A stretch of 64,000 bases of DNA from Pontibacter sp. E15-1 (GTDB taxonomy: Bacteria > Bacteroidota > Bacteroidia > Cytophagales > Hymenobacteraceae). Made by a program: the position numbers and the translations under genes. Under the pieces are notes generated by a model. The model did no database searches. It was not told the DNA's origin and saw only the letters and a list, made by a program, of their open reading frames with translations. The stretch covers positions 62,001 through 126,000 of the forward strand of contig NZ_JAKVIR010000014.1 of the NCBI RefSeq assembly GCF_022601975.1. Reading direction: 5' to 3'. Every line of letters starts with the position of its first letter. Positions within the stretch are counted from its first letter, which is position 1. Positions 9,371 through 18,128 of the stretch are shown piece after piece.

Positions 9371-10000
9371 CTAGATTACACGGCCGGCTGCATAAAAGTT
9401 CTTGCTGTAATAGGGCTCTTTTAGCGAGCTTACCCGTACGCCGCCGTTGGTGGCCGAGTGGATAAACTTGTTGTTTTTGAGGTAGATGCCCACATGGTAA
9501 ATCGGGCCTTTGGCGCTGCGCCGGAAAAACACGAGGTCGCCGGTGCGCATCTTGCCCTTGTTTACGCGCCGCACATCCTGAAACATAGAGCCGGAGCTGC
9601 GGCTAAGGTTAACCCCATACACATCGTGGAAAACGCGCGTCACGAAGCCCGAGCAGTCTGTGCCCTTCCGGGAATTGCGGCCATACTGGTAGGGGGTGCC
9701 AATCCAGGCAGAGGCGGTTTCCACCAGCTGCTTGTAGTTAGGGTCCTTAAAGCGCAGGCCCAGCTTCCTGACGTAGTACTCTTTCAGAACGGGCTCCGGG
9801 GCAGCGGTGTCTGCCGCCGGCGCGCTCCACTCCATGGCGCGCACCATGTCCTCAGGCGAGTTTATTGCGTAGGGAGTAACAGGGGCCGTGGCTGTGGCAC
9901 CCGCTACTGGGGTGCCCTGCTGCGTCGGGGAAACCTCGTAGAGGTAAGAAAGCGCCAGCGAAATAACGGCCAGCGCACTCAGGATAACAGATTTTGTCAT
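9371..10000 (-). CDS. NlpC/P60 (C40) peptidoglycan endopeptidase, secreted
   Basis: 209 residues. The N-terminal hydrophobic segment (residues 4-22) is a signal peptide or anchor, followed by a Thr/Ala/Pro-rich linker. The NlpC/P60 domain covers about residues 90-209, with catalytic Cys in G-T-D-C-S-G-F-V, His in I-Y-H-V-G-I-Y-L and a third polar residue in F-I-H-S-A-T. Such enzymes cut the D-Glu-diaminopimelate bond in peptidoglycan stem peptides, or related bonds. It acts in the periplasm. A 17-bp hairpin lies in its probable 5' leader. Confidence 0.9.
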   Translation of the reverse strand: MTKSVILSALAVISLALSYLYEVSPTQQGTPVAGATATAPVTPYAINSPEDMVRAMEWSAPAADTAAPEPVLKEYYVRKLGLRFKDPNYKQLVETASAWIGTPYQYGRNSRKGTDCSGFVTRVFHDVYGVNLSRSSGSMFQDVRRVNKGKMRTGDLVFFRRSAKGPIYHVGIYLKNNKFIHSATNGGVRVSSLKEPYYSKNFYAAGRVI

Positions 10001-10056
10001 AGGGTTTAGCTTGTATGCGGCTGCCTGGGCAGCTTCACAGTTTCACCTTTTGGCGA

Positions 10057-10098
10057 GCGTTTGGGCCTTGGCAAACAAGCCTGCCAAGGCCCAAACGC
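10057..10098. repeat. 17-bp perfect hairpin between divergent genes
   Basis: GCGTTTGGGCCTTGGCA (10057-10073) is perfectly complementary to 10082-10098, with an 8-nt loop and no T run. It lies in the 292-bp gap between the NlpC gene and the divergent plus-strand gene at 10293, about 57 bp upstream of the NlpC start. It could be a leader structure or a palindromic repeat. I see no open reading frame in this gap. Confidence 0.6.
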
Positions 10099-10292
10099 GC
10101 TTCCCGAGGTATGGATTCTCCTTAGGAAGCTGGCAAAAATAGGCACTACAATCCAAAGTAGCAAACATAGGGGTGTAGGTACTTGCCTGTAAATGTGACG
10201 ATTCTGTAAATCAACGCCGTTTGCTTGCCCTCAGCGTACTATTTTAGCGCCTGCCAACAAGGGGCGGGCGCATCCATTTTGCAGTCAGAGAA

Positions 10293-10670
10293 ATGAAGTA
10301 TAAAGTTGTAGAACGCTCGCTGTTTGCCAGAATTGCCCGCATGGTGCTCAAGAGCAGCAACGTGGCCATGGTGCTGGGCAAGAGCATCCACCTGAGCGGC
10401 GTGAGCCGCGAGAGCTTCCTGAAAGACGAGGGGTGGCTGGCCCATGAGCTGTGCCATATCCGGCAGTTTCAGGAGCACGGTTTTCTGCGGTTTCTGTGGC
10501 TATACCTGCGGGAGTCGATGCGGGTAGGCTACTACCATAACAAGTATGAGGTAGAGGCCCGCCTTGAGGGGATGAAGCACCGCCGCCACCTGAACCCCGC
10601 CAGCCGCGCCGAAACCACCATCGACCCGACCGGGCTCCCGCTCCCCATCGATAGCAAACGCGACACCTAA
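10293..10670 (+). CDS. Small zinc-peptidase-like protein (DUF4157-like)
   Basis: 125 residues with the motif W-L-A-H-E-L-C-H-I-R-Q-F-Q-E-H-G, an HExxH site in an A-H-E-x-x-H context like DUF4157/minimal gluzincin proteins. A C-terminal Y-E-V-E-A-R-L segment could supply the third ligand (Glu). No signal peptide is seen. Activity is not proven for this family. It is monocistronic and divergent from the NlpC gene. Confidence 0.7.
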   Translation: MKYKVVERSLFARIARMVLKSSNVAMVLGKSIHLSGVSRESFLKDEGWLAHELCHIRQFQEHGFLRFLWLYLRESMRVGYYHNKYEVEARLEGMKHRRHLNPASRAETTIDPTGLPLPIDSKRDT

Positions 10671-10863
10671 AGCGCACTGTGAAGGGTATGGCATATTGCC
10701 TTTTCCGTGGCTGTCGCTTCCGGGGTGTCCGTGCCGTGCGCCGTTAACAAAATCTCCTTTCATCCGTTGTTTATACAACGAACTAAGCGTGTGCTTGAAT
10801 TTAGCTTCCGGAAGGTGAATTTTAAGCATAGGCTACTTATGTAACACAAAAAACAAACTGAAA

Positions 10864-11421
10864 ATGGCAAACAAACTGGAAGGAAAGAAAATAGCGATAT
10901 TGGTGGAAGAAGGATTTGAGCAGGTAGAGCTTACCAAGCCGCTGCAGGCCCTGAAAGACGAAGGAGCCGAGGCGCATATCATCTCCCCAAACAAAAACAG
11001 CGAGATTAAGGCCTGGAACCATACCGAATGGGGCGACAAGTTTACCGTAGACAAAAAACTGAGCGACGTGAAGGCCGAGGACTATAGCGCACTGCTGCTG
11101 CCCGGCGGCGTGATGAACCCGGACAAACTGCGCACCAATCAGGAGGCTGTAAGCTTTGTGGATAAGTTTATGGCAGCTGGCAAACCGGTGGCGGCCATCT
11201 GCCACGCCCCCTGGACCCTGATTGAGACAGGCCGCGTGCGGGGCAAAAAAATGACCAGTTACCATACCCTGAAAACCGACCTGAAAAACGCCGGTGCCGA
11301 TTGGGTAGACCAGGAAGTGGTAGTAGACAACGGCCTGGTGACCAGCCGCAACCCAGACGACATCCCCGCTTTCAACAAAAAGATGATCGAGGAGTTCGCG
11401 GAAGGGAAGCACGATCGTTAG
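10864..11421 (+). CDS. DJ-1/PfpI family protein (class I glutamine-amidotransferase-like)
   Basis: 185 residues, the normal length of PfpI/YhbO-type proteins. The nucleophile elbow is A-I-C-H-A-P-W with Cys113, and the upstream acid is in L-V-E-E-G-F-E-Q. The family includes chaperones, glyoxalase III-like enzymes and reported deglycases; the exact activity is debated. It is cytoplasmic and stands alone, with a strong terminator 34 bp downstream. Confidence 0.92.
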   Translation: MANKLEGKKIAILVEEGFEQVELTKPLQALKDEGAEAHIISPNKNSEIKAWNHTEWGDKFTVDKKLSDVKAEDYSALLLPGGVMNPDKLRTNQEAVSFVDKFMAAGKPVAAICHAPWTLIETGRVRGKKMTSYHTLKTDLKNAGADWVDQEVVVDNGLVTSRNPDDIPAFNKKMIEEFAEGKHDR

Positions 11422-11454
11422 GCAGCATTCCCGGCAGCATACATACTAAACAGC

Positions 11455-11488
11455 AAAAGGCCTCCTTCGGAAACAGGGGAGGCCTTTT
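11455..11488. terminator. Bidirectional intrinsic terminator
   Basis: AAAAGGCCTCC (11455-11465) pairs with 11478-11488 across a 12-nt loop. It separates the convergent PfpI gene and the minus-strand gene at 11507. Confidence 0.85.
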
Positions 11489-11506
11489 GCGTATAATTTC
11501 GGGCCG

Positions 11507-12055
11507 TCAGGCTGTAGGGATAAGATAGTATAACTGCTCCGCCGACGACTCGAGCAGTATAACCAGCACCAGGTCCAGCAGGAAAAGGAAGAAGCCCTGT
11601 AAGACGATGGCCTTGCCCCAGCCCATCAGCTGCTCTGTTTTAGCCGAGTTCCGTGACCGCTCCTGCAGGTATGCGCCCAGCACGATGTAGGCCACATCCA
11701 GGCCCACGTTCAGGTACAGGATTTTTTTATACCATACATGCAGCTTCAGGCTTTGCAGCAGCGAGGCGGCAGCGGGGTCTTTAGAGAAGATGCTGTACAG
11801 GGCCGCCGCCGCGATGATCAGGTTCACGATATTCCAGTAAAGGTTCATCTGGAAATAAAACTTGCGGCTGCGCGTGGCTTTCGTCAGCTTAAAGCTGCCT
11901 GTTAGTATGTTCAGTATTGCCCAGCCGCCCAAAATCAGCATCCCAATTTTCAGTGAGGCTGCTTGCTGCTGGTTAAACGCCTGCAACGTGTTGCTTTGCG
12001 CAGAGGCTATAAAAGTGAAGAAGAGCAGCGGTAGCAGGCACCAAAATTTTTTCAT
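11507..12055 (-). CDS. Four-TM membrane protein, DUF6992-like
   Basis: 182 residues from M-K-K-F-W. An N-terminal signal peptide (L-L-P-L-L-F-F-T-F-I-A-S-A-Q) is followed by four hydrophobic segments near residues 30-55, 70-95, 110-135 and 150-175. The layout matches a small family of Bacteroidota membrane proteins (DUF6992 as I recall it; unverified). Function is unknown. The gene is monocistronic. Confidence 0.65.
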   Translation of the reverse strand: MKKFWCLLPLLFFTFIASAQSNTLQAFNQQQAASLKIGMLILGGWAILNILTGSFKLTKATRSRKFYFQMNLYWNIVNLIIAAAALYSIFSKDPAAASLLQSLKLHVWYKKILYLNVGLDVAYIVLGAYLQERSRNSAKTEQLMGWGKAIVLQGFFLFLLDLVLVILLESSAEQLYYLIPTA

Positions 12056-12175
12056 AAAATAAACGTGTGTTTGAGAAGGAACGCACAAAACCTGCGCTTC
12101 GCATACCTGCCGGGAAATAGCTGCCCTGGCCAGAAACGGCTGTAGGTAAGCTGCCGGAGTATAAAGCGTTGGGTG

Positions 12176-12904
12176 TTAGTTGTCTTCGGGCTTTGCCACC
12201 AGGTCAATCCCGATGTTCACTTCCGGGTATATGGTCTTGTCTCCTAACGACCTGTCTGAGCGGTATACCAGGCCCCATTGGGTGCGGTCGATGTTGAAGT
12301 TAGCTTTGGCGTGCAGCAGCGAGTCCATCGTAACGCGGGCTGGAAAAGACACGCTCTTGGTTTGGCCTTTGATGGTGAGGTTACCCGTGATGCGGTGCGT
12401 GGGGTTTTTAAGCCGGAACTCGCCGTACGTGGCAGCGGGCTTTGCCGCATTTGCCGCCGCCTGCTCCCCGGTGCTGTCGATGCGGGCGATGCCTGTCATC
12501 TCGAAGGTTGCGGTAGGGAAACGCTCCACGTCGAAAAAATCGGCAGAGCGCAGGTGCGTTGTCAGCTTCCGGTTGCTCTCGGCGTCAATGGATTTATCCA
12601 TAGAAGCCGTGTTGGCGACATCCATTACAAACTTTCCGCCGGTCAGCAGCCCATTGTCCATATACAGTTCCCCGCTCTTTATCCGAAACACCCCGTTATG
12701 GCGCCCCGTCATCTTCGAGCCAATCCAGGTCACCTCGCTTTTGGTGGTGTCTACTTTATATATATGCGTGGGATCGGCAAGGTCTTTTTTCTCCACAGCG
12801 TCGGCAATCACCGCCTCGTCTGTGTTGATGGTGGTATCGCAGGCGGCAAGCAGAAGCAGCATCACGCCAAAAAGCAATCGGGAGAGTGAAGGTATTTTGC
12901 CCAT
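12176..12904 (-). CDS. YceI family lipoprotein
   Basis: About 242 residues from the ATG at 12904. The N-terminus carries a lipobox (L-L-L-L-A-A-C), so this is a periplasmic or outer-membrane lipoprotein. The YceI lipocalin-like domain fills the rest: V-T-W-I-G-S-K-M near the start, D-F-F-D-V-E-R-F-P-T-A-T-F-E in the middle and L-T-I-K-G-Q-T-K toward the end. YceI domains bind polyprenoid or lipid molecules; the specific ligand is unknown. The frame is open to 13003, but the lipobox spacing favours the shorter start. Confidence 0.88.
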   Translation of the reverse strand: MGKIPSLSRLLFGVMLLLLAACDTTINTDEAVIADAVEKKDLADPTHIYKVDTTKSEVTWIGSKMTGRHNGVFRIKSGELYMDNGLLTGGKFVMDVANTASMDKSIDAESNRKLTTHLRSADFFDVERFPTATFEMTGIARIDSTGEQAAANAAKPAATYGEFRLKNPTHRITGNLTIKGQTKSVSFPARVTMDSLLHAKANFNIDRTQWGLVYRSDRSLGDKTIYPEVNIGIDLVAKPEDN

Positions 12905-13419
12905 CGGTTTTTTAAAAGGTGAACAGCCCAGCATACGGTATGCTGTTGTGAGATACGCTTTAATAGGTGAAAATGATATATAGCCCCCTCGGTGGGGTGG
13001 CAACAGCCTAACATCGCGCGCAAGGCTGTGATCTGGCTGCCTTTACTTAAGCACATCAGAACCCTCTAAAAATCCCTGTGTCAAATAGGGGATGGTCTCC
13101 TCTGGCTCTGATTTCTGAGGTATGATTTCACACATGGATATCTTATAAAAGCCTTTCTGGGTTACAGGGTATAGAGCACCGGGAGCTACAGAAGCCATAG
13201 TGCAGTATATCAGCCGGTTTGGCAGGCCAAAAATGCCTGATTTGGTATGAATGAAGCAAATAACTGCCTCTGCGGTTATTGAATTATTCTAATGATTAAG
13301 GTGCGTAGCTAGGTGTTTTGCGCTAGACAAAATAATTAGCCAAAATATAGGCAAAGCTGTGGTTCGATATGAAATTGTAAAGAAATTTGCCCGTTTTTAA
13401 CCTGTAGTTAACACATATT

Positions 13420-13519
13420 CGTGGATAACTATAGGCTGTCAACAAAGTTGTCCACAATTATCCACAACAAAAATGGGGAAAGCCTATGGATTTGCAAAAA
13501 ACTACCTGACTTATCCACC
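13420..13519. other. DnaA-box cluster, candidate oriC, in a 740-bp gene-free region
   Basis: Four 9-mers match the DnaA box TTATCCACA: a reverse-strand TTATCCACG at 13420-13428, TTGTCCACA at 13448-13456, a perfect TTATCCACA at 13458-13466 and TTATCCACC at 13511-13519. An AT-rich stretch (about 13250-13410) lies to the left with a small inverted repeat AATAAC/GTTATT. No gene is supported in 12905-13644. Chance alone would give far fewer than one such match in 100 bp. A DnaA-regulated promoter for the next gene is the alternative. Confidence 0.5.
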
Positions 13520-13644
13520 GCCTTATTTTTGCTGCTAAGGCCTTTAGTTTTTGCACTGTCCGGTTATTCCTTTCTTTAGCACGTGCGCAAGCCTGTTTTT
13601 GATAGCCAGAACATGTGGCCGCGGATTTCTGTTAGCCTTATGCT

Positions 13645-14547
13645 ATGCTTAAAATCGCCTGGACCGAAATTTTCGCCCACAGCCTTCCCGAGGGCCACCG
13701 CTTCCCGATGGCCAAGTACGACCTGCTGCCGGAGCAACTGCTTTATGAAGGCACCATCACGCCCGGGAACCTGTTTGCGCCGGGGCCTTTGCCCGAACAG
13801 CATATCCTGGATACCCACGATGCCACCTACTGGCAACGGCTTAGCCACTTGCAACTCACGGCTGCCGAGATCAGGAAAACCGGCTTTCCGCTCTCGGCAG
13901 AACTGATACAGCGGGAAATCGTGATCATGAACGGCACACTGCAGGCCACGCTGTTCGCGCTGGAGCATGGCATCGGGATGAACATTGCGGGCGGCACCCA
14001 CCATGCCTTCACGGACCGTGGTGAAGGCTTCTGCCTGCTCAATGACATGGCCATTGCCGCCAACTACCTGCTCAGGCACAAGGGATTTCGCAAAATACTC
14101 ATCGTGGACCTGGATGTGCACCAGGGCAACGGGACTGCCCAGATATTTGAGCACGAGCCACGGGTGTTTACCTTCAGCATGCACTGCGGGCACAATTATC
14201 CGTTCCACAAAGAGCAATCGGACCTGGACGTGCCGCTGGCCGTCGGCACCGGCGACAAGGCATACCTTCGCCAGCTAGCGCACCACCTGCCGCGCCTGCT
14301 TGAGGAGGAGCAGCCGGAGTTCGTGTTTTTTCAGTCGGGGGTGGATGTGCTGGCAACGGATAAACTGGGAAAGCTTGGGATGACCATTGCCGGCTGCAAA
14401 GAGCGCGACCGCCTTGTGCTGGAATTGTGCCACCGGCATAGGCTTCCGGTAACAGTGAGTATGGGCGGGGGCTACTCCCAGCAGATTGCGCATATAGTAG
14501 AGGCACACGCCAACACCTTCCGGCTGGCGCAGCATATATACTTTTGA
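13645..14547 (+). CDS. Histone deacetylase family hydrolase
   Basis: 300 residues, the size of short bacterial class IV-like members. Visible motifs in order are G-G-T-H-H-A-F (active-site histidines), L-N-D-M-A-I-A, D-L-D-V-H-Q-G-N-G-T-A (zinc-binding Asp and His), F-S-M-H-C-G-H-N-Y-P and Q-S-G-V-D-V-L-A-T-D with the second zinc Asp. Bacterial relatives act on small acetylated amines or are uncharacterised. It directly follows the DnaA-box cluster and is alone on its strand. Confidence 0.93.
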   Translation: MLKIAWTEIFAHSLPEGHRFPMAKYDLLPEQLLYEGTITPGNLFAPGPLPEQHILDTHDATYWQRLSHLQLTAAEIRKTGFPLSAELIQREIVIMNGTLQATLFALEHGIGMNIAGGTHHAFTDRGEGFCLLNDMAIAANYLLRHKGFRKILIVDLDVHQGNGTAQIFEHEPRVFTFSMHCGHNYPFHKEQSDLDVPLAVGTGDKAYLRQLAHHLPRLLEEEQPEFVFFQSGVDVLATDKLGKLGMTIAGCKERDRLVLELCHRHRLPVTVSMGGGYSQQIAHIVEAHANTFRLAQHIYF

Positions 14548-14583
14548 GAAGCAACGCGCGCTACTGTGGGCCGGAGGCAAGTG

Positions 14584-14793
14584 CTAATGCCGCGTCTTTA
14601 GCTTATCAGAGTCGTCCTTTTTGTTGGGGAGCAGCAGCTTTTTCAGAATGAAAAAGACAATCGGGGTAATTGCCAGCACCAGTATGGCCATCAGGATTAC
14701 TTTCATCGCTTTTACAAGCAACGAGATGATGACCACCGAAATCACGACGGAGGCAATCAGAATCAACCAGAAATAGAGGGGTCTTTTGTCCAT
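14584..14793 (-). CDS. Small two-TM membrane protein
   Basis: 69 residues with two hydrophobic segments (about 8-27 and 32-52) and a charged C-terminal tail. I do not recognise a family. It is 57 bp downstream of the methyltransferase gene on the same strand and may be cotranscribed with it. Confidence 0.6.
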   Translation of the reverse strand: MDKRPLYFWLILIASVVISVVIISLLVKAMKVILMAILVLAITPIVFFILKKLLLPNKKDDSDKLKTRH

Positions 14794-14850
14794 AGCGTTA
14801 CGTTGGCTTCTAAGGTATAGCGCATGCGTGCTTGATCAAGATACAAAAAA

Positions 14851-15555
14851 TCAGCGCCTAAGCAAAAGCAATTGCCACCGGAACGCCCACATCCAGCGCA
14901 ACTCGAAGTGTTCGACGCCGGCCTGGCGGAGCAGATGGCGCAGCTCACTGCGCTTAAAGGCCCGCCATACCGACAGCGGCGCGTCGTTCCGGACCAGGTA
15001 TGAGCTTGGGAAGATACGGGTGATGTACTTGATCGCGTAGTATGCCAGCCAGTGCCGGTGCAGATCGTTCACGATGACGGCCTGCCGTGCCTGCCCGTGC
15101 AACTGCCGGAAAAGCCGGACGAGCTGCGCATCGGTAAAGTGATGGCAAAAAAGGCTGCAGACTATAATGTCGTAGGGGTGCCGGGCAAAGCTCTCGGAGA
15201 ACACATCGTGCTGCTCCACGCGAATCTCCGGGTAAGCGCCACAGCGCTCCCTGGCATACTGCACCATGAAATCGTTGGCGTCTACCCCGGTCAGTTCCAC
15301 GGCAATGTGCTTGCGTCGTGCCCAGCGGGCGATGCTTTGCAGGGTGTCGCCGCCGCCGCAGCCAATGTCTGCGATGCGGAGTGGGGATGTATGGTTTTTA
15401 GCCAGCTTGTCCAGGGCGTCCAGCACTACCCGATGGCCCCCCAGCCAATTGTTGATCACCTCCAGCTCCTTCAGGTTCTGGCGCAGCTCCTCACCGGAAA
15501 GCGTCAGGTCGTCCATCAGCTCGGGCTGGTTAGACCGCTGCCTCAGCTTCTGCAT
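14851..15555 (-). CDS. SAM-dependent class I methyltransferase of the type III PKS operon
   Basis: 234 residues. Motif I is I-A-D-I-G-C-G-G-G-D-T, followed by G-V-D-A-N-D (acidic loop) and D-I-I-V-C-S-L-F-C-H-H-F, so it binds S-adenosylmethionine. Its start overlaps the last 26 bp of the type III PKS gene, which indicates translational coupling. It probably methylates the polyketide product, on O or C. No membrane segment is seen. Confidence 0.9.
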   Translation of the reverse strand: MQKLRQRSNQPELMDDLTLSGEELRQNLKELEVINNWLGGHRVVLDALDKLAKNHTSPLRIADIGCGGGDTLQSIARWARRKHIAVELTGVDANDFMVQYARERCGAYPEIRVEQHDVFSESFARHPYDIIVCSLFCHHFTDAQLVRLFRQLHGQARQAVIVNDLHRHWLAYYAIKYITRIFPSSYLVRNDAPLSVWRAFKRSELRHLLRQAGVEHFELRWMWAFRWQLLLLRR

Positions 15556-16657
15556 AGTGCACCTTCAGTAACATGGATTCGAGGGTGAGACCAGGACCGA
15601 AGGCAAAGCTCAGGATGGGCTCGTTCTGTTCCTCGGTTGTCAGGCTGTCCATGAGGCTCTTGAGCACAAAGAGCACCGTGGCCGACGACATGTTCCCGAA
15701 ATCGCGCAGCACCTGGTAAGCAAAGCGGTTGTCGTTTTGGGTCATGCCCAGCTCCTGCTCAATTACCTCCAGAATGCGCCTGCCGCCCGGGTGTATGGCA
15801 AAAAGGCTGATCTCCGAGACCTTGGTTTTAAGCCCCTTCAGCAGCCGGTCCGTCAGCTCTTTGATGCCTTTCTTGATCAGGTCGGGCACGTAGGAGGAAA
15901 GGGTCATCTCAAAGCCGGTGTCGCCGATGTGCCAGGCCATCTCGCTTTTGCCGGCGGGGGCCAGGTCGCAATGAAACGACTGTAGTTCGAGGCTTACCTC
16001 CTCGTTTGGGTGGCTTTGCATCAGCACGGCCGCCGCGCCGTCGCCAAACAGGGCATTCGACACCAGATGGTCCGGGGCGGCGTCTTTCTGAAAATGGATC
16101 GTGCAGATCTCGGTGCACACCAGCATTACCTTGGCCAAAGGGGTAGACTTGCAGATGGCGTCTGCAAGCTTGATGGCGTTGAAAGCCGCGTAGCAGCCCA
16201 TAAAATTGACGGCGGTGCGCTGTACGCTGGTAGAGAGCCCAAGGCGCTCCACCAGTTCGATATCCAGGCCGGGGGCATACATGCCGGTGCAGCTCACCGT
16301 GATCAGGTGCGTGATCTCTGGCAGCGACACTTTGGCCGCCTGCGTCAGGCAGTTGCGAATCGCCTGCTCCGACAGTTCCACCGCGTACTTGCGATACTCA
16401 TTCATACGCGTCTGCACCGTCGGGAAAGGCTCCAGCGTTGGGGTGTTGGGATAAAAGGTGAAGTCGCCGTTCTGGCGGGTATAGTCCTGAAGCACGCTAA
16501 AGCGCTGGCCGATCCCCGACACGCGGTACAGGGCTTTGAGTTTGCGGGTGGCCTGCTCATCAAACTGCAGCGCGGACGCCATAAAATCCGCGATCTGCAT
16601 CTGCGGTATTTTGTGGGGCGGGTTGGCCGTGCCGATGGCGCATATATAGCTCTTCAT
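15530..16657 (-). CDS. Type III polyketide synthase (chalcone/stilbene synthase family)
   Basis: 375 residues, normal for the family. The catalytic triad is visible: Cys155 in N-F-M-G-C-Y-A-A, His289 in F-A-I-H-P-G-G-R and Asn322 in D-F-G-N-M-S-S-A. Type III PKSs extend an acyl-CoA starter with malonyl-CoA and cyclise the product; bacterial members make alkylresorcinols, alkylpyrones or phloroglucinols. The downstream methyltransferase overlaps it and a FAD oxidoreductase lies upstream, so the operon makes a methylated, oxidised or reduced polyketide. The product is not known. Confidence 0.94.
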   Translation of the reverse strand: MKSYICAIGTANPPHKIPQMQIADFMASALQFDEQATRKLKALYRVSGIGQRFSVLQDYTRQNGDFTFYPNTPTLEPFPTVQTRMNEYRKYAVELSEQAIRNCLTQAAKVSLPEITHLITVSCTGMYAPGLDIELVERLGLSTSVQRTAVNFMGCYAAFNAIKLADAICKSTPLAKVMLVCTEICTIHFQKDAAPDHLVSNALFGDGAAAVLMQSHPNEEVSLELQSFHCDLAPAGKSEMAWHIGDTGFEMTLSSYVPDLIKKGIKELTDRLLKGLKTKVSEISLFAIHPGGRRILEVIEQELGMTQNDNRFAYQVLRDFGNMSSATVLFVLKSLMDSLTTEEQNEPILSFAFGPGLTLESMLLKVHYAEAEAAV

Positions 16658-16846
16658 CTAGTTGGGGTTTCGTGTACCGTTTTTGTGTATCGGGTGATGC
16701 CGCATGCCTGCGTAACAGGCAAATGCGGCAGTTGTTGTAGCGATCGCGGGAATAAGCCGAAACACACTACCACAGTACGGATGCGCTTGCCGATAAGATT
16801 TGAGCCCGTGAGGGTGATGGGTCGCCAGCGGAAGGGCAGGCGACTG

Positions 16847-17962
16847 TCAGAAGGGCTGCCCGTGGGTGAGGCGCATGATGCGCTGTGTTACTGGCGGCAG
16901 GTGCCTGAGCGCCCCCACTGCCACCTCGGAGAGCAGCGTGCTGCCAAAAAGGTGCTGCACACCCCGGCCCACGCGCAGCCGTTGCGAAAACCGCTTGTTC
17001 CAGCTGCTGCTGTAGCCCTCCTCTAATGCTTTCCGGTTGTGGCCGTTCCGGAAGTAGTGCAGCACCTGCTCCGTAGCGATTTTGCCTGAGTGGATAGCCA
17101 TGGCCATACCGTTGCCACAGAGCGGCGTGATCATACCTGCTGCGTCGCCGCACATCAGCATGTGGTTCTCGATACAGGTTTTAGTGGCAAAGGAGATTTC
17201 GTTGATCACTTCGGGCTGCTCATACAGGAACGTGGCCTGCTCAAAGATCCGGCGCAGGTGCGGGTTCTGATACAGCACTTCCCGCTCCATTTCCCCGATG
17301 CCGCCGTGCTGCTTTAGGTTCTGGCGGGTGGTCAGGTAGCAGAAGCAGTAGCGGTCTTTCTCAATGGCAGAGATGCCAGCATACCCGTCCCTGAAGTTGT
17401 GCAGGGCGATCAGGTCGCGGGGGAAGTCGTGCGCGATATGGTATTTGACGCCGATGTAGGGAGAGCGGGCCTTGAAAAAGGAACGGTTCAGCTGGCGGTC
17501 CAGCGTGGTGCGCTTGCCATAGGCACCCAGCACCACCGGTGCCTGCAACGAGTCGCCGCCAGACAAACGCACGGTAAAGGCATCGTCGTGAAAGCTGACC
17601 TGCTGCGCTGTTTGCTGCAACATAAAACAGACGCCCTGTTTCTCTGCCAGCTGGTAAAGGTAATGGTCGAGGGTGAAGCGGCTCAGGCCGAAACCCCCGA
17701 GGTCCAGCCTGGCATCCAGGGTTTTGCCTGTGGGCGACGAGAGTTGGAAGCGCGTGATGCGCGCGGGGCCAAGCGTGTGCAGCTCCACGCCGAGGGCACG
17801 CAGGTATGGCAGCACCTCGTTAGACACGTACTCCCCGCATACCCGATGAAAGGGGTATGATTTCTTTTCGATCAGTGTCACCTGCAGTCCGGCCCTCGCC
17901 ATACCCAGTGCACTGACGAGGCCAGCCAGGCCACCCCCGATTATCACGACATCCTGCGTCAA
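16847..17962 (-). CDS. FAD-dependent oxidoreductase (geranylgeranyl-reductase-like), PKS operon
   Basis: 371 residues. An N-terminal Rossmann motif (I-I-G-G-G-L-A-G-L-V-S-A) binds FAD, and a second FAD motif is M-L-C-G-D-A-A-G-M-I-T-P. The fold is that of the PHBH/geranylgeranyl reductase group. It is first in the operon, 189 bp before the type III PKS on the same strand. It probably oxidises or reduces the polyketide or its alkyl chain. Substrate and direction are unknown. Confidence 0.9.
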   Translation of the reverse strand: MTQDVVIIGGGLAGLVSALGMARAGLQVTLIEKKSYPFHRVCGEYVSNEVLPYLRALGVELHTLGPARITRFQLSSPTGKTLDARLDLGGFGLSRFTLDHYLYQLAEKQGVCFMLQQTAQQVSFHDDAFTVRLSGGDSLQAPVVLGAYGKRTTLDRQLNRSFFKARSPYIGVKYHIAHDFPRDLIALHNFRDGYAGISAIEKDRYCFCYLTTRQNLKQHGGIGEMEREVLYQNPHLRRIFEQATFLYEQPEVINEISFATKTCIENHMLMCGDAAGMITPLCGNGMAMAIHSGKIATEQVLHYFRNGHNRKALEEGYSSSWNKRFSQRLRVGRGVQHLFGSTLLSEVAVGALRHLPPVTQRIMRLTHGQPF

Positions 17963-18128
17963 ATTATTTTACGTTATATATTTTTTTAATCCAATATCAA
18001 AAGCTTGATTTTGGTGAATGAGGTGCTTTTAAGGTGCACAATACAAGAACAAAAAAAGATGCCGCCCGTTCTAAATAAGTGGAACAACTTTTGATCATAT
18101 CGAAACAAGACTTTACGACACAAGCTAT

